Of a stretch of 64,000 nt of DNA, positions 44,521 through 54,707 are shown piece after piece. Position numbers and translations under genes: made by a program. The DNA is from Pythium myriotylum (lineage: Eukaryota; Oomycota; Peronosporomycetes; Pythiales; Pythiaceae), in NCBI GenBank assembly GCA_023091665.1, contig JALJCQ010000023.1, positions 124,001-188,000 on the forward strand. The letters are read 5' to 3'. The first letter of the stretch is position 1. Each line of letters opens with the position of its first letter. Under the pieces are notes generated by a model. That model was not told the origin of the DNA and ran no database searches. It saw nothing but the letters and a program-made list of their open reading frames with translations.

Positions 44521-44726
44521 CAGCGCGCCGCGGGACTTCGAAGTGGGCGGAGTGATGGTCGCTGGCAGCCAGCATCATTCCCCCCTTGCGGAAGAGACGC
44601 CCGAAAAATGGAAGCCCGTCCCCTACCAGTTGTAAACGCCTTTCGATCTTCCCCGGGGGCAGTCACCTGCGGCCCCGTCGCTCTCGGGATCTTCCCCACT
44701 CGCGCATTCTCCGCTTGGGCAGCACG

Positions 44727-45946
44727 ATGACGTGGAGCAAGGGCGACAGCGCCGCCGTGCCGCTGCTGCAGCACAAGAAGGCGCCCCAGAAACCCAAGGC
44801 CTTCGCCGAGTACGCGTCGCTCAAGCCGTCGTCCCCCGTGTCCCCCGCGAGCTCCTCCGGCTCGACCGCGCTCTCGTCGCCGTCCAGACCGCGCCTCGCC
44901 TCCGAGGAGCTCATTGTCCCGGCTGTCGACCATGTCAACTCGGTCTACTATGGCGTCGATGCCTTCTCGCCGACGCTCGTTGACTTCTACACGGCGGATC
45001 AGAAACGCATCGTCTGGTCCTCGCGGGCCCACCGCAAGATGATGACGACGCTTCACCGTGCTTGGCATGCCCAGCACTGGAAGCTCATGTCGCTGAGCTA
45101 CTGGAGCGGGGTGCTCGGCTCGGCGGCGTACTCGCTCTTCCTCATTGGCTTCATAGGCGAGGTGCTCTCGCAAGAGTCGGCCCCCGCTCGAGTTCACCTC
45201 TTGGTGGATGTCCCTCTCTTGGCTGGTGCTCTTTGCTTGCTTGTCACCCACACGCTCAGCTACTTTGAGGTTATCAACTCATGTCACAACCTCGAGATTT
45301 GGCTCGATGAGTACTTCCACGGCTGTGAGCCGGTGCTTAACCGTCGCTTCTTCGGGTTCTTCCCCAGCCGGATCGACTTCTGGAGCACCGGCCTTGGAGT
45401 CCTCGGGTCGCTTCTGTACGTCGTGGCGCGTAGTGTGCTACTTTTGCGCGCGGATCCCGGTGAAAACTTCGGTGTCATTTCGGTCAGTCGCGCGGACGGC
45501 ACTCTGATTGCCGGCTACTGGGCCCCGTTCTTCCTGGGATCGTTCCTCCTCTTGCTCAGCGCGTACTTGGCTCACGTTGAAGTCGTTCATCGCTGGTTCT
45601 CGTGGCGCCTCGATCGTTTGGAGACTTGGGTGACAGGTGAGTGAATTGGTGGATGGTATTCGTTGTGATTCCTGGATGTTGTATTAAAGGTTTTACTTCT
45701 TCCTCAGCGCTCAGCATGCTCTCAGCTGTCGGCCTCTTTCTCTCGTCGACTCTGCAATTCGTGGATCCGATGTCCGTCCTCTTTTCCTTCCGTGCGTGTG
45801 TGGCTCCGTTCGGTATTGGTTGCGTCATCGGGATCTGTGCCAGCTTCCTCAGCCTCATGGAACTTGAGTCCATCCACAAACGCCACAAGCACCCGGAATA
45901 TGGACTCCTTAAGAACCAGTCGGGGTACGGAACGCTGGTTGTGTAG
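44727..45946 (+). CDS. Multi-pass membrane protein (382 aa), family unknown
   Basis: Exons 44727-45636 and 45708-45946. The N-terminal about 80 residues are Ser/Pro-rich and polar. About six hydrophobic segments follow: around SGVLGSAAYSLFLIGFIG, LLAGALCLLVTHTLSYF, GLGVLGSLLYVVARSVLLL, YWAPFFLGSFLLLLSAYL, MLSAVGLFLSSTLQF and IGCVIGICASFLSLMEL. Between the second and third is a conserved-looking polar loop with SCHNLEIWLDEYFHG. I recognise no transporter or channel signature. A plasma- or endomembrane protein is all the sequence supports. Confidence 0.78.
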
Positions 45947-46069
45947 GCGTAGCTAATGAATGACTGGGAAGAACACGTGGTATGTTGAGCGTATATTGCT
46001 ATGTGCGGTTACTACGTAGAATGGGTGGAGGAACGAATCCGCAAACCCATCCTTTGATCGACTAGATGG

Positions 46070-46753
46070 TCACGCTAGTACAGCCTTCAAGAACAGGCAT
46101 TTGCTTGCGATGTCCGAGTTGGTGGAGTGTTTCGAACTGGCGTTCTCAATCACTGGCAAGAACGGCTTTACTGCTGCGATGTTGTCATCTACACAATAAA
46201 TCAAACGAGTAAGTCCACTGTAGAGTACCGTATCGTTATCGAGGTCACTTTGCGATGGTTACCGTGGTTGGAGCAAAACACCACAAGAGCCCAGCAGCCC
46301 TCTGCCTGCACGGCTTCGTTCTCAGGGTGTGCTTTCATCGCATCGAGCACCGCCTGGATGCCGCCTTGCTCGCGCACGAAAGTGAGGTTCGGTTCGCAGT
46401 GGAAGACGACGTTGCGGAGCGCGTGGCAGCCATCCTCTTGGACGGACGCGTTGTCCAGGTTTCGCGCCATCGCCGCGACGATCGTTTGGATCGCGCCGAC
46501 TTCACCGGCAGTCTCCTTACACATTGCTACGAAACCACCAGACGACACTGTAAGCGGCGAGCACTCGAGGGACGGGCCTGGGCATGAAAAGCGTACGGTG
46601 GTTGAACGTAGCGTGGGAGAGCTTGGCGAACCCCTCGGAGGTGACGAGCGGCGACGTGCTTTCGATCATCGCGAGCGCCTCTTTCACTGGCTCCGGGAGG
46701 ACGAACGCGGGCACGCCGTCGCCTTCGATGCGGGTGGTCGTGTGGAGCGGCAT
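46070..46753 (-). CDS. Small armadillo-repeat protein (186 aa)
   Basis: Exons 46597-46753, 46263-46547 and 46070-46188; introns of 49 and 74 nt with matching phase. The middle exon encodes armadillo units: GAIQTIVAAMARNLDNASVQ, EDGCHALRNVVFHCEPNLTF, GIQAVLDAMKAHPENEAVQ and EGCWALVVFCSNH. The last exon ends the helical stack. The start MPLHTTTRIEGDG gives a short acidic N-terminus. Length is much below beta-catenin-like proteins; it resembles the short, vacuolar/UNC-45-like ARM fragments common in oomycetes. A role in protein-protein binding is inferred. It is divergent from the EF-hand gene at 47000 (246 nt). Confidence 0.78.
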
Positions 46754-46999
46754 GGCTCGTGAGCTGCTCGTGGAGAAAGATGAACTGCTCGAGAGCTCCG
46801 TCTTCAAGTTGAAGCGCCCAGTCCACAGCCAAGCGCGGCACACAGAAGCTGCAGAGGAACGGATGGCCGAGTCGCGTGTCTCTCCTGGCCGCGATAGGTT
46901 CGCTGCGCACTTAGCGAGTTCGACGCACCGTGCCGTCGATGTCATTAGCCGCTCTCGGAACACAGATCTGCCCGGCAAAGAACGATCACCTCGACGACG

Positions 47000-47890
47000 A
47001 TGGGGAACAAGCAAGGCAAGCCGCGCGCGAGCGCCACCCCGCCCCCCGCGCCCGCGCCCGCCAAGGCCAAGCCAAGCGACGAGGCGCCGCCGCCAGCGCC
47101 GCAGCCCAAGGCCTCGCCGCCGCCCGCGCTCGTGCAGCCGACCATGCACCCGCTGCTCGAGAGCAAGCTGAGCATGGTCGACATCACCACCATCTTCACG
47201 CCGCAGGACATCGACGCCATTCGCTCCCACCTGGCCTCGCTGCTGGGCCAACGCGAAGACGAACCCATCGTCATCCCCAAGGACGAGTTCTACCGGTTTC
47301 TCGGCATCTCGACCTCCAGTCTGTACGTGAATCGCCTCTACGCAATCTTTGACATGGCCGGGAAGGGAACGGTAAGCAGCATTGCTTGTCAGCGCATTTT
47401 CGTTCTTGGGAGACTTAGTTTTTGCCTGGGCGTGGCTATTGCAGATTGATTTCGACGACCTCATCCGCGGGTTGTCGGTTCTGAGCCAGAAAGCAACACG
47501 CGAGCAGAAACTTCTCCTGTCATTCCACCTGCTGGACGCCGATGGCAAGGGCTACATCACCAAGCAGACCACTACCGAGCTCCTTCGTTCATGTCTTGCG
47601 GAGTGCAAAGGTCAGTGGACTAGTCTTTGGTGTAATACTCAGCGTCTTACTCGTTCGTATTGGGCTATGAAGAGGTCGATATCCACCTGTCAGATGAACA
47701 GATCGCGCGTATCGTGGACAACACGTTTGAAGAAGCGGATCTGGATAACAATGACGTTGTTGACCTACTCGAGTACCAGGCACTTGACGCGAAACACCCG
47801 GGGCTGTTCGATTTCCTCACTGTCGACGCTCTTGGCGTCTTCAACCATTTGGAGAAGGTTCAATCAATGATCACGACCAGCACTGATTAA
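47000..47890 (+). CDS. Calcineurin-B-like EF-hand protein, probably N-myristoylated (261 aa)
   Basis: Exons 47000-47371, 47445-47610 and 47643-47890. The start MGNKQGKPR fits the N-myristoylation pattern (Gly2, basic residues at 7-9). A Pro/Ala-rich segment (about residues 12-48) precedes a four-EF-hand region: a degenerate FDMAGKGT loop spliced to IDFDDLIRGLSVL, DADGKGYITKQT, and the clear DLDNNDVVDLLE followed by FLTVDALGVF, as in calcineurin B and NCS-type sensors. The first and third loops lack some Ca2+ ligands. Likely a membrane-tethered Ca2+ sensor that activates a phosphatase or channel; the partner is unknown. Confidence 0.82.
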
Positions 47891-47964
47891 GGTCAAATAC
47901 GATTGACTATTCGTCATAATACATGACGAAAGTTGTTGAATTTGTAAGCGAAAAGTCGAGTGAC

Positions 47965-48834
47965 CTAGTCTTTGGAGACTGGCGTCGTTCCCGTGGGGCC
48001 GTACAGATCAAGGTACGCCTGCTGCTTCTTAATGAGGCTACCACGACATATTCAACAAGGATCAGTTCTCAGCACTTCCATCGTTGTGGACGGCAGTCTG
48101 CTTACCTGAACGAAATTGGGCTCTTCTTGTATCCTTGGCCCCACTTCTCAGCAAACTGCACTGGCGTCGGTTGAGGAGGCGTCGCCTTGGAAGCAGGAGC
48201 TGGAGTAGCTGCAGGAGCAGGAGCAGGCTTGGCGGCTGGCACAGGCGTTCCTTGCTCAACCTTCTTCGTCGTCTGTGACGTGACAAGGAAGTCCTGTGGA
48301 ACAACGGGCGCGTTCGACGCCGGATCCACAGCGACCTCCTCCTTCTTTGGAGGAATCTCTTCAGGCGATTTCGGGGCAGGCGGGGCCACAGCGGCTGATT
48401 CGTCAAGCTTGAAATCCTTCAGGCCTTCAATCTGGTCTTCGTCCTCACAGGTAACCATGATTGGCTGCCCAACAGCAATACCTTCCGTGCCCGCCGGCAC
48501 GAGGATCTTGGCAAGATACATGTCATCTTGGGCCTCGTAATCGACTACAGCCTTGTCGGTTTCAATCTGGCAGATGATGTCGCCTGCGGAGATCTTGTCG
48601 CCTTCTTTCATCAGCCAGCTAGAGATGTTTCCCTGCTCCATGGTTGGAGACAGTGCTGCGAGACACGAGCAACGTCAGGTTGAGGGCATGGCAGAACGGA
48701 GAGCTCAAGCGTCACACACCAGGCAGACCGACGACATCGTGGGGAGGGTACGAGGCGAAGCCGCGGCGAGCGGGGAAGAGGACGGCCGAGCGGCGCGCGG
48801 GCGTGGCGGCGGAGCGGAGGGCGCGAGCGAGCAT
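47965..48834 (-). CDS. Mitochondrial lipoyl-domain protein without acyltransferase domain (245 aa)
   Basis: Exons 48720-48834, 48106-48655 and 47965-48037. The presequence MLARALRSAATPARRSAV with FARRGFAS-type processing context is followed by one complete lipoyl domain: LPALSPTMEQGNISSWLMKE, lipoylation site QIETDKAVVDYE, and GTEGIAVGQPIMV. The style is that of pyruvate dehydrogenase E2 or component X (E3BP). Instead of a subunit-binding and catalytic domain, the rest is an acidic then Pro/Ala-rich linker and a short C-terminal stretch FAEKWGQGYKKSPISF spliced to SLIKKQQAYLDLYG, ending SKD. The last acceptor (TAG before 48037) is the only one that keeps phase and gives this tidy ending. It may be an E3BP-like tether or a free lipoyl carrier; a truncated E2 paralog is the alternative. 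Confidence 0.85.
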
Positions 48835-49005
48835 CGGTGGCGAGAGAGACTCGGTTGCGTTGTGGGCAGGCAGGCGATTGCGCGTCACCTCAGACGTGCG
48901 GGTGACAAGACCAGGGCTCCAAGCAGAAACAAGAGGTTTTATCAAAAACAGGTGATATTGAGCATCACAATCCAAAAACAAGGTGAGCCGGAGCTCGGCC
49001 CTTCT

Positions 49006-49978
49006 CTAGCTGCGGAACGAGCGCGAGAACTGCTCGCGAGCGGAAGCGAATGCCTGTCATGCCGCCAATGTCAGTACGCGCGGGCGCTTTACGTCCGAAT
49101 CATCGAACACACAGCACCTGAGAAATGGTGAGTTCGCTGATCGGAACTTCGTGGTCAATTCCCTGCAGAAAACAAGTTAGGACTCGGGGGGCACTTCCGA
49201 GCGAATTTCGACATTACCCGCATGAGGACTCGGTTCGAGATGGAAGGCGTATCAACCTCGAGAATCATGCTGATAAATGGTTAGATTGCAGCAGGTTGGT
49301 AGAGGTAATGGTCTGGACAACGCACCCTCCGTCGACAACCTCATCAAGCGTCAGCAGAACAAGCTCGATGTTGTCAAGAAGGACATGTCGATCCACGCGC
49401 CCCCTGCAAAGTTAAAAGAGCGCTTAGTGGTATACGGCATGCTACATCCGCATGGAAGTGGCTCACTTCAGGAGACCGCTGACCGTCTCGAAGGTAGCAT
49501 CAAGCACACTTAGCAGGATGATCTCGTTCTAAACAGACGACATGGCGCGACAGGTCACCGAGTGAGCGGAATAAATTCGCATTGGCCGCTACCTCTTGGG
49601 GCGTACCTCGTGCGACGAGCCAATGACATACATGGTAACGTCCGATCCAGAGCGGAAGACGCTCACAACATTCTCCATGAGGATCACGTCAGCTGCAGCA
49701 ACCGATACATCAGTATTCAAGGCACCTAGTCTAAAGCCAATCGCGCTGCGCTCAGCTCACCTTCAAGACGCGGGTTCGAGTTCTTGGTCTTGAGGTAAAT
49801 CTTTTTCTCGAGTGCGAGTTGGTCCTTCGACGTCGGGTACGACTTGTCGTAGTACTTGGCGCACACGCGGTTGCCGTCACTGTCGAGCACGAAGATGGCC
49901 TTCACTAGTGGCGCGTTGGTCTGCGTGGAGCGTCGTCAGCTTTGCCACGACACGGCGCGAGGCGCGACGCACCTTCAT
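49006..49978 (-). CDS. COPZ: Coatomer zeta subunit (COPI)
   Basis: Small clathrin-adaptor-like subunit of the COPI coat for Golgi-to-ER traffic. Eight exons: 49973-49978, 49761-49920, 49607-49692, 49467-49528, 49326-49403, 49218-49269, 49118-49162 and 49006-49053, giving 178 residues (human COPZ1 177). The first coding exon is just six nucleotides (ATG AAG). Landmarks: VKAIFVLDSDGNRVCAKYYD, YPTSKDQLALEKKIYLKT, VVSVFRSGSDVTMYVIGSS, NEIILLSVLDATFETVSGLL, LLDNIELVLLTLDEVVDGG, ILEVD and ISQ-AFASAREQFSR at the end, matching human KYYDDTYPS, YVIGSSYENELML, VDEIVDGGVILESD. All junctions keep phase. No single long frame covers this gene. Confidence 0.93.
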
Positions 49979-50173
49979 GGATGCTTCGTGGGGGTCGCTC
50001 GGATCAAGAGTTGTGGGGGAGCTCGAGGATCAACAGGTCTGACGGGGATAGTTTTGATTGGCTCAATCTTGTAAAATCGAATACTGATTGATCAATATTT
50101 TATTCAATAACTCCGTATAAAACATGTGAACAAAATGGCGAAGCGGTTTGCAGTTTGAATGAACTATTCGAGA

Positions 50174-53100
50174 TTATGCGAAGCGATACTCGTGCTGGTC
50201 ACCGTTGACAGGGTTGTACTGGTCGAGAGGAACAAATCCATTCGGTGGAGGTCGCATGTCCTCTGCGCTTGTAAATGTTCCTGGTCGCTGAGTCATGAAA
50301 TCGGACTGGTCTAACACGTCGATCAAAGCAGGATGGCTAAGATGGAATGCTGGAGCATTCGAGCGCACTTGGCTTCCAAGGCCGAAGATACGGGACATCC
50401 GTTGCTGGAAACGGAACTTGTACGGTTTCGGAGGCATCGCCGACACTCCATCAGGATCCTTTCGTTTGAAATTGACTTTGTAGAAACGCTCCATCTTCTT
50501 CTCGAAAGTCCTGGTTCACGGATACTGATTGGTTAGTACAAGGAGGAGATAAGGGACCGTCCAATCAGCCTTACCATTGCTGGAGGATATCGATGATACC
50601 GAAGTGGTAGAGCGAGGGGCCTGACACGCTTGTCGCAAGTTGTGTAAAAAGCGAGTCGTCCTGTCCGTTCTTGTTCATTGTCGACGGATTCCTCATCGTC
50701 ATGACATCACTTGTGTCCACGAAATATTCAGAGCTCTGAACGCCCATGAGCAAACTATAGTCCATAATGCCTTGGTCGCACAAGAAATCACTGTCCTTGT
50801 GAATTTGGTCGTAAATCTTATGAGCCTGACGCGCATCAATACGAATCTTCATCATCAAGTCGTTATCTTTCAGCACAATGTTCGGCTCGTGAAAGTTGAG
50901 ACCGTCTCCACACTCTTGGTTTCTTGTGCTACCAAATGTATACGATGCGTTACAGTAGCGACAAGTTGTCTTATCGCCAGGTTTCGGTACTTTAGCGTTA
51001 CGATCCACCCACGAGCCCTTGATATCGTAACGATGATGCACAACTTGAGTATCGGCGAACAGGTTACCCATAACCACGAAATAGTACATCTTTCCGTACA
51101 GCGACACAGCGTGGCATCCGTAGAAACGAGTGAGTAAAGTGTTACGGTTGCTGGTCATGTAGCCCTCGTAGTTCGTTGCAATTTTGCGGAGAAAGTTGCA
51201 TTCTTCTGGAGACATGGTTTTGACGATAAGACGCTCATCACCAGTGAAGAACATGAACGCTCCACTGCGGCCCTCGCTGAACTGTTCCTTGGTCGTCGCG
51301 CCGAACATACTGATGTACTCAGCGTCACTAATGCCGTACGTAAGGCGAATGTTACGGAAAGATGCAGGGCAGAACGACCAGAACTTGACAAATTTTCCCT
51401 ACAGCAAAAAAATTTGTCAAGGTCGGAGATAAGAGTCAACGGCACGAATCTATAAACCCAAAACACACCTTTTCGCCTTCGCCAGAGATTGGAATAGTGA
51501 TCAGCTCGTCAGTCACCGCGCGTACAGACTCCTTGATGCCGGACGTAGTGTAGTATAGGATTTCTGAACGCAAAGCAGTGTTCACCTGAGGACTCAGGTC
51601 GACGTCAACGTCTGCAGATTCCTGGCCCCGATTCGATCTATCTCCTGAGCGGCTACAAGAGCACGAAACATTAATATGCGTTCGGGAAAAACTGGATGGG
51701 TTGGTTGACGTACTGCTCGATACTGTTCACAGCAAACCAGATCACATAGTCGAGGTATCCCTTCGCGGAGATCAGGAAAGCAACTATCTGTCGCAAGACT
51801 TGAGCAATTGCTTCGTTTGATCCTCCTTCGGAAACACCATTCTTCGTCATGCTCTTTGTTGACATAAAGTATGCGCACATGTACATCAAGAGCAAGAGTA
51901 GCCAGTAGAAGACATATGCTCCAGTGAAGCTGCGCACAGACGACAATTAGCGTGATAAACACCCTTTGAGTGGCAGGATACGTACAAGGACACGTAGTTT
52001 AGAACGCGGAGGCGAATGTTGTACGTCTTCGGGACACCCCGCAAATAGAGGCGATGCCACGCCAGCGTTAGCACACAAACTGAGACAAGCAGAACAACGA
52101 TGACGAAGCTGTAGATGAGGATCCAAGGCCTTTTCAATCACACAAACGTCAACATCAGCACCGCCATTTTTCAAACAAAGTAGCGCAGGTACGTACCACT
52201 TCTGTGTATTGAGGAAATCCGCGTCCTCGCATTGGTCAAGGCCTTCGTCACACTTGTTTTTGTCCTCGCAACACACACGAGACGCCGCCAAGCAAAACCC
52301 GACAAGCATGTCACGGTCACCGTTATACTTGATTGACTGACCGTCAACTGTGAAGAAGCCACCGGCGTCAGTGGCCCAAGCAATGGCCGCCATAATAATG
52401 CCACCGAGCCAACACCACAAGTGGTAAAACCGCATGAGATACTTGTAGCTAGTAAAGGGGCTTGTCAGTGAGAAGAACAAGTCACAAGCCATCATAAGGC
52501 CCCACGCCTCGGACGTGAAAAAGAAGAACTCGGTGACACCAGCGAGTTTTCGGCAGTTGGATTTTTTCTTCTCGTCTCCCGGAGTATAGCTGACCGCGAT
52601 GTTGAGGAGCAGGCAGATAGCGAAGAAAATGCCTAACACGGAGCGATTGTGTACGATCGGGTTCGGGTGCTGGTGCCACTGCTTCTTCCGAAAGTAGGTG
52701 ACCACGACAGCACTGCCGCAAAGGATGGTGGTGACAGACCCCGCGATGAGTCCTGTCCATCGATAGTTGTACATGGCGATTGTGAGTCCAAGAAAAGCCA
52801 TGGCGAGGCAGCAGCCGAGCAACTGGGACTTTTTGTTCTCGAACCATCGGATCTTGGTGTTCGGGACCGACTGTGCGCGTCCGCGGAACTGCGCCGTCAT
52901 GTCCTTGTTGATGACGCGGATGACATTGTTGTGCCCTGTGGTGCGCGGTGTGTGGGTCGGTTGTTGGTGGGTGACGCTGCCGCCGGCGAGGCTTTCGTTC
53001 GCGTACTCGTTGGGCGTGAAGGGCACGCGCCGGAAGCTCATGTTGGAGTCGTTGTGTCCGTAGGGCGTGCGGATGAAGCGCAGGTCGCCGTCTCCGCCCG

Positions 53101-53284
53101 ATCCCTGCGGCTGGTAGTAGGGCGTGCGCGCGGGCACGTTGACCCCCGTGTCAGTGCTGCCGGGGTGTTCCATCAAGTAGACGCCGGCGGTCGAGTTGTT
53201 GGGGCTGGCGAAGTAGGACTGGTCTTCGAGCACGGGAGTGTTGCGTCGTTCTCGGGCGAAGGACGGTCGTTCGCCTCTGGGCAT
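50174..53284 (-). CDS. GPCR-PIP kinase fusion (seven-TM receptor with phosphatidylinositol phosphate kinase domain)
   Basis: Exons 52197-53284, 51986-52129, 51715-51929, 51469-51652, 50575-51398 and 50174-50510 (third exon runs 51714-51929); 930 residues. A polar N-terminus of about 150 residues is followed by seven hydrophobic segments, the last two across spliced exons (PWILIYSFVIVVLLVSVCVL and VSFFTGAYVFYWLLLLLMY). A linker (SRSGD-type) leads to a PIP5K-type kinase: FGATTKEQFSEGRSGAFMFF, VKTMSPEE, NTLLTRFYGCHAVSLYG, FVVMGNLF, HHRYDIKGSWVDR, KDNDL, GIMDYSLLMG and the activation-end YHFGIIDILQQW. Catalytic Lys and Asp residues are present. Such GPCR-PIPKs are known from oomycetes and Dictyostelium. 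Within the kinase is an insert with CRYCNASYTF...C, possibly metal binding. Predicted role: couples an external signal directly to PIP2 synthesis. Confidence 0.94.
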
Positions 53285-53802
53285 TCGCGTCTCCGTCGAG
53301 CGCTCTCGTCACGCGGGTCCCACGGCCTCGGCGTCCTGCGGCGTCGTCGCTCCCGCCGCTCGCTGCCTGCGCTGTCCCAGGAGATGCAGGTGTGGCCGAT
53401 GGCAATATCCGCTGGAAGGGCACTCGCGCGAGGGGACAGAAGCAAGAGCCCTACCCCGTCTGCGCGCCAAGTGAACTGTGCTTTGGCCCGAGGCACGCCG
53501 CAAGACGGGGCGGGAAGCCGAGCCCTACCCCGCAAGCACCCATCTCCGTGTGTCGCGGGTCGGGGTCAGCCGCAAAAAAACTGAAACAACCGGTACGGCA
53601 CCGGTTTGTGGTGGGGATGGAATTTCTTCCGGAAATGTTTCATGACGTCATTGTTCGATTTTTTACGGGTCAGTCACGGACTGTAATTACGTCTTCGCGA
53701 CGGCGCGGCACCACGTCGACCGCATCATCGCGCTCGCCTTCTCCACGTCGGGCCGATCTTCGTGCGTCAGGGCGGCAGGGTCACTCGGGAACTCGCCTCG
53801 CC
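53285..53802. promoter_or_regulatory. Divergent upstream region of GPCR-PIPK and mitochondrial carrier
   Basis: 518 nt, the longest spacer in the window. The first 300 nt are GC-rich, and the rest includes an A run, an inverted ACCGGTACGGCACCGGT-like patch (about 53588-53605) and a TGACGTCA palindrome at 53643-53650. I see no gene in it; open frames on both strands lack any family signature. Confidence 0.45.
53643..53650. promoter_or_regulatory. CRE-like palindrome TGACGTCA
   Basis: Perfect bZIP-type palindrome 153 nt before the carrier start codon and 359 nt from the GPCR-PIPK start. See also 38571-38578. Function is inferred from motif identity only. Confidence 0.35.
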
Positions 53803-54666
53803 ATGTCGCCGCCCCCGTCCGGAAAGAAAGTCGGCCCGCGCGACCTCTTCAACGGAGGCGTGCTCCAGTGCGTCGAGGCCGCGACGCTCGGCATGCCCTT
53901 CGAGGTCTGGAAGACCCGCATGGGCCGCTACCGCAACGAGAGCACGGTCGAGGCCTTCCGCAACGTCATGCGCGACGGCGGCGGCGTCAAGGCCTTCTGG
54001 GCCGGCACCGGGCCAAAGATGGTCGAGTCGGCCTCCAAGGGAGCCATCCTGCTCTTCGCCAAGGAAGCCATCGCCGACTCGCTGCTCGCCGCCGGCGTCG
54101 GCGAGAGCGTCACGGGCTTCGCGGCCGGCGCTGGAGGCGGCGTCTGCCAGGTCGTCGTCATGGGGCCCTGCACCTTCCTCGTGACCGCGGCTGTGACCGG
54201 AGACAAGTCGATCACCACGTCGCAGCGCATCTCGAATGTCTACCGAGCCCACGGCTTGAAGGGCTTCTACCCCGGAGGCACGGCGATCGCCTTCCGCCAA
54301 GCCACCAACTGGGCCTCGCGCCAGGGCTTCACCGAGATCGTGCGAGGCCGCTTCAAGGTGTTGTTCCACGGAGACCCGGATGCGAAGCTCACGGTTGCCC
54401 AGGAAGCCGGCGCAGGTATCGTGGGTGGCGCGCTCGCGTGCTGGAACCACCCGTTCGAGGTCGCTCGCATCCAGATGCAATCGGCGGCGGACCGCGGCGA
54501 GCCCAAGCAAAGCATGGTGCAAGTCTTCCGTACGGTCGTCAAGGAGCAGGGCCCGGCTGGCCTCTTCAAGGGGATCATCCCGCGCCTTGGCCTCGGCATT
54601 TGGCAGACGTTGTTCATGGTGACAGGCGCGAAGCTTGTCAAGCAGGCGCTTGAAGAGAAGAAGTAG
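53803..54666 (+). CDS. Mitochondrial carrier (SLC25), citrate/oxoglutarate carrier (Yhm2)-like
   Basis: Inner-membrane solute carrier of 287 residues, the normal length for the family, in one exon. ATG at 53803 (MSPPPSGKKVGPRDLFNGG). Three homologous repeats of about 95 residues are visible, with degenerate PxD/ExxK-type motifs: MPFEVWKTRMGRY, a second repeat with GPCTFLVTAAVTGDK, and HPFEVARIQMQS. The phrase AFRQATNWASRQGFTEIV resembles the yeast Yhm2 citrate-oxoglutarate carrier (RQMTNWGSRFG), which argues for tricarboxylate or 2-oxoacid exchange; substrate assignment is tentative. It converges on the IQ-motif gene (41 nt between stops). Confidence 0.85.
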   Translation: MSPPPSGKKVGPRDLFNGGVLQCVEAATLGMPFEVWKTRMGRYRNESTVEAFRNVMRDGGGVKAFWAGTGPKMVESASKGAILLFAKEAIADSLLAAGVGESVTGFAAGAGGGVCQVVVMGPCTFLVTAAVTGDKSITTSQRISNVYRAHGLKGFYPGGTAIAFRQATNWASRQGFTEIVRGRFKVLFHGDPDAKLTVAQEAGAGIVGGALACWNHPFEVARIQMQSAADRGEPKQSMVQVFRTVVKEQGPAGLFKGIIPRLGLGIWQTLFMVTGAKLVKQALEEKK

Positions 54667-54707
54667 GTCGCAGCTGATCATTCGCCAAAAGTGAAATGCT
54701 ACTTTGT

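Noticed and set aside
46517..47548. 343-residue minus-strand frame spanning an armadillo exon and the EF-hand gene
   Set aside because: Overlaps two genes with clear domains on either strand and contains low-complexity Gly/Arg runs, so it is a composition artefact.
52649..53584. 311-residue plus-strand frame
   Set aside because: Antisense to the first exon of the GPCR-PIPK gene, whose TM segments and splice phases are convincing. The frame has no domain.
53767..54681. 304-residue minus-strand frame
   Set aside because: Antisense to the mitochondrial carrier; an Asp/Gly/Leu/Ala-rich shadow typical of GC-rich third positions.
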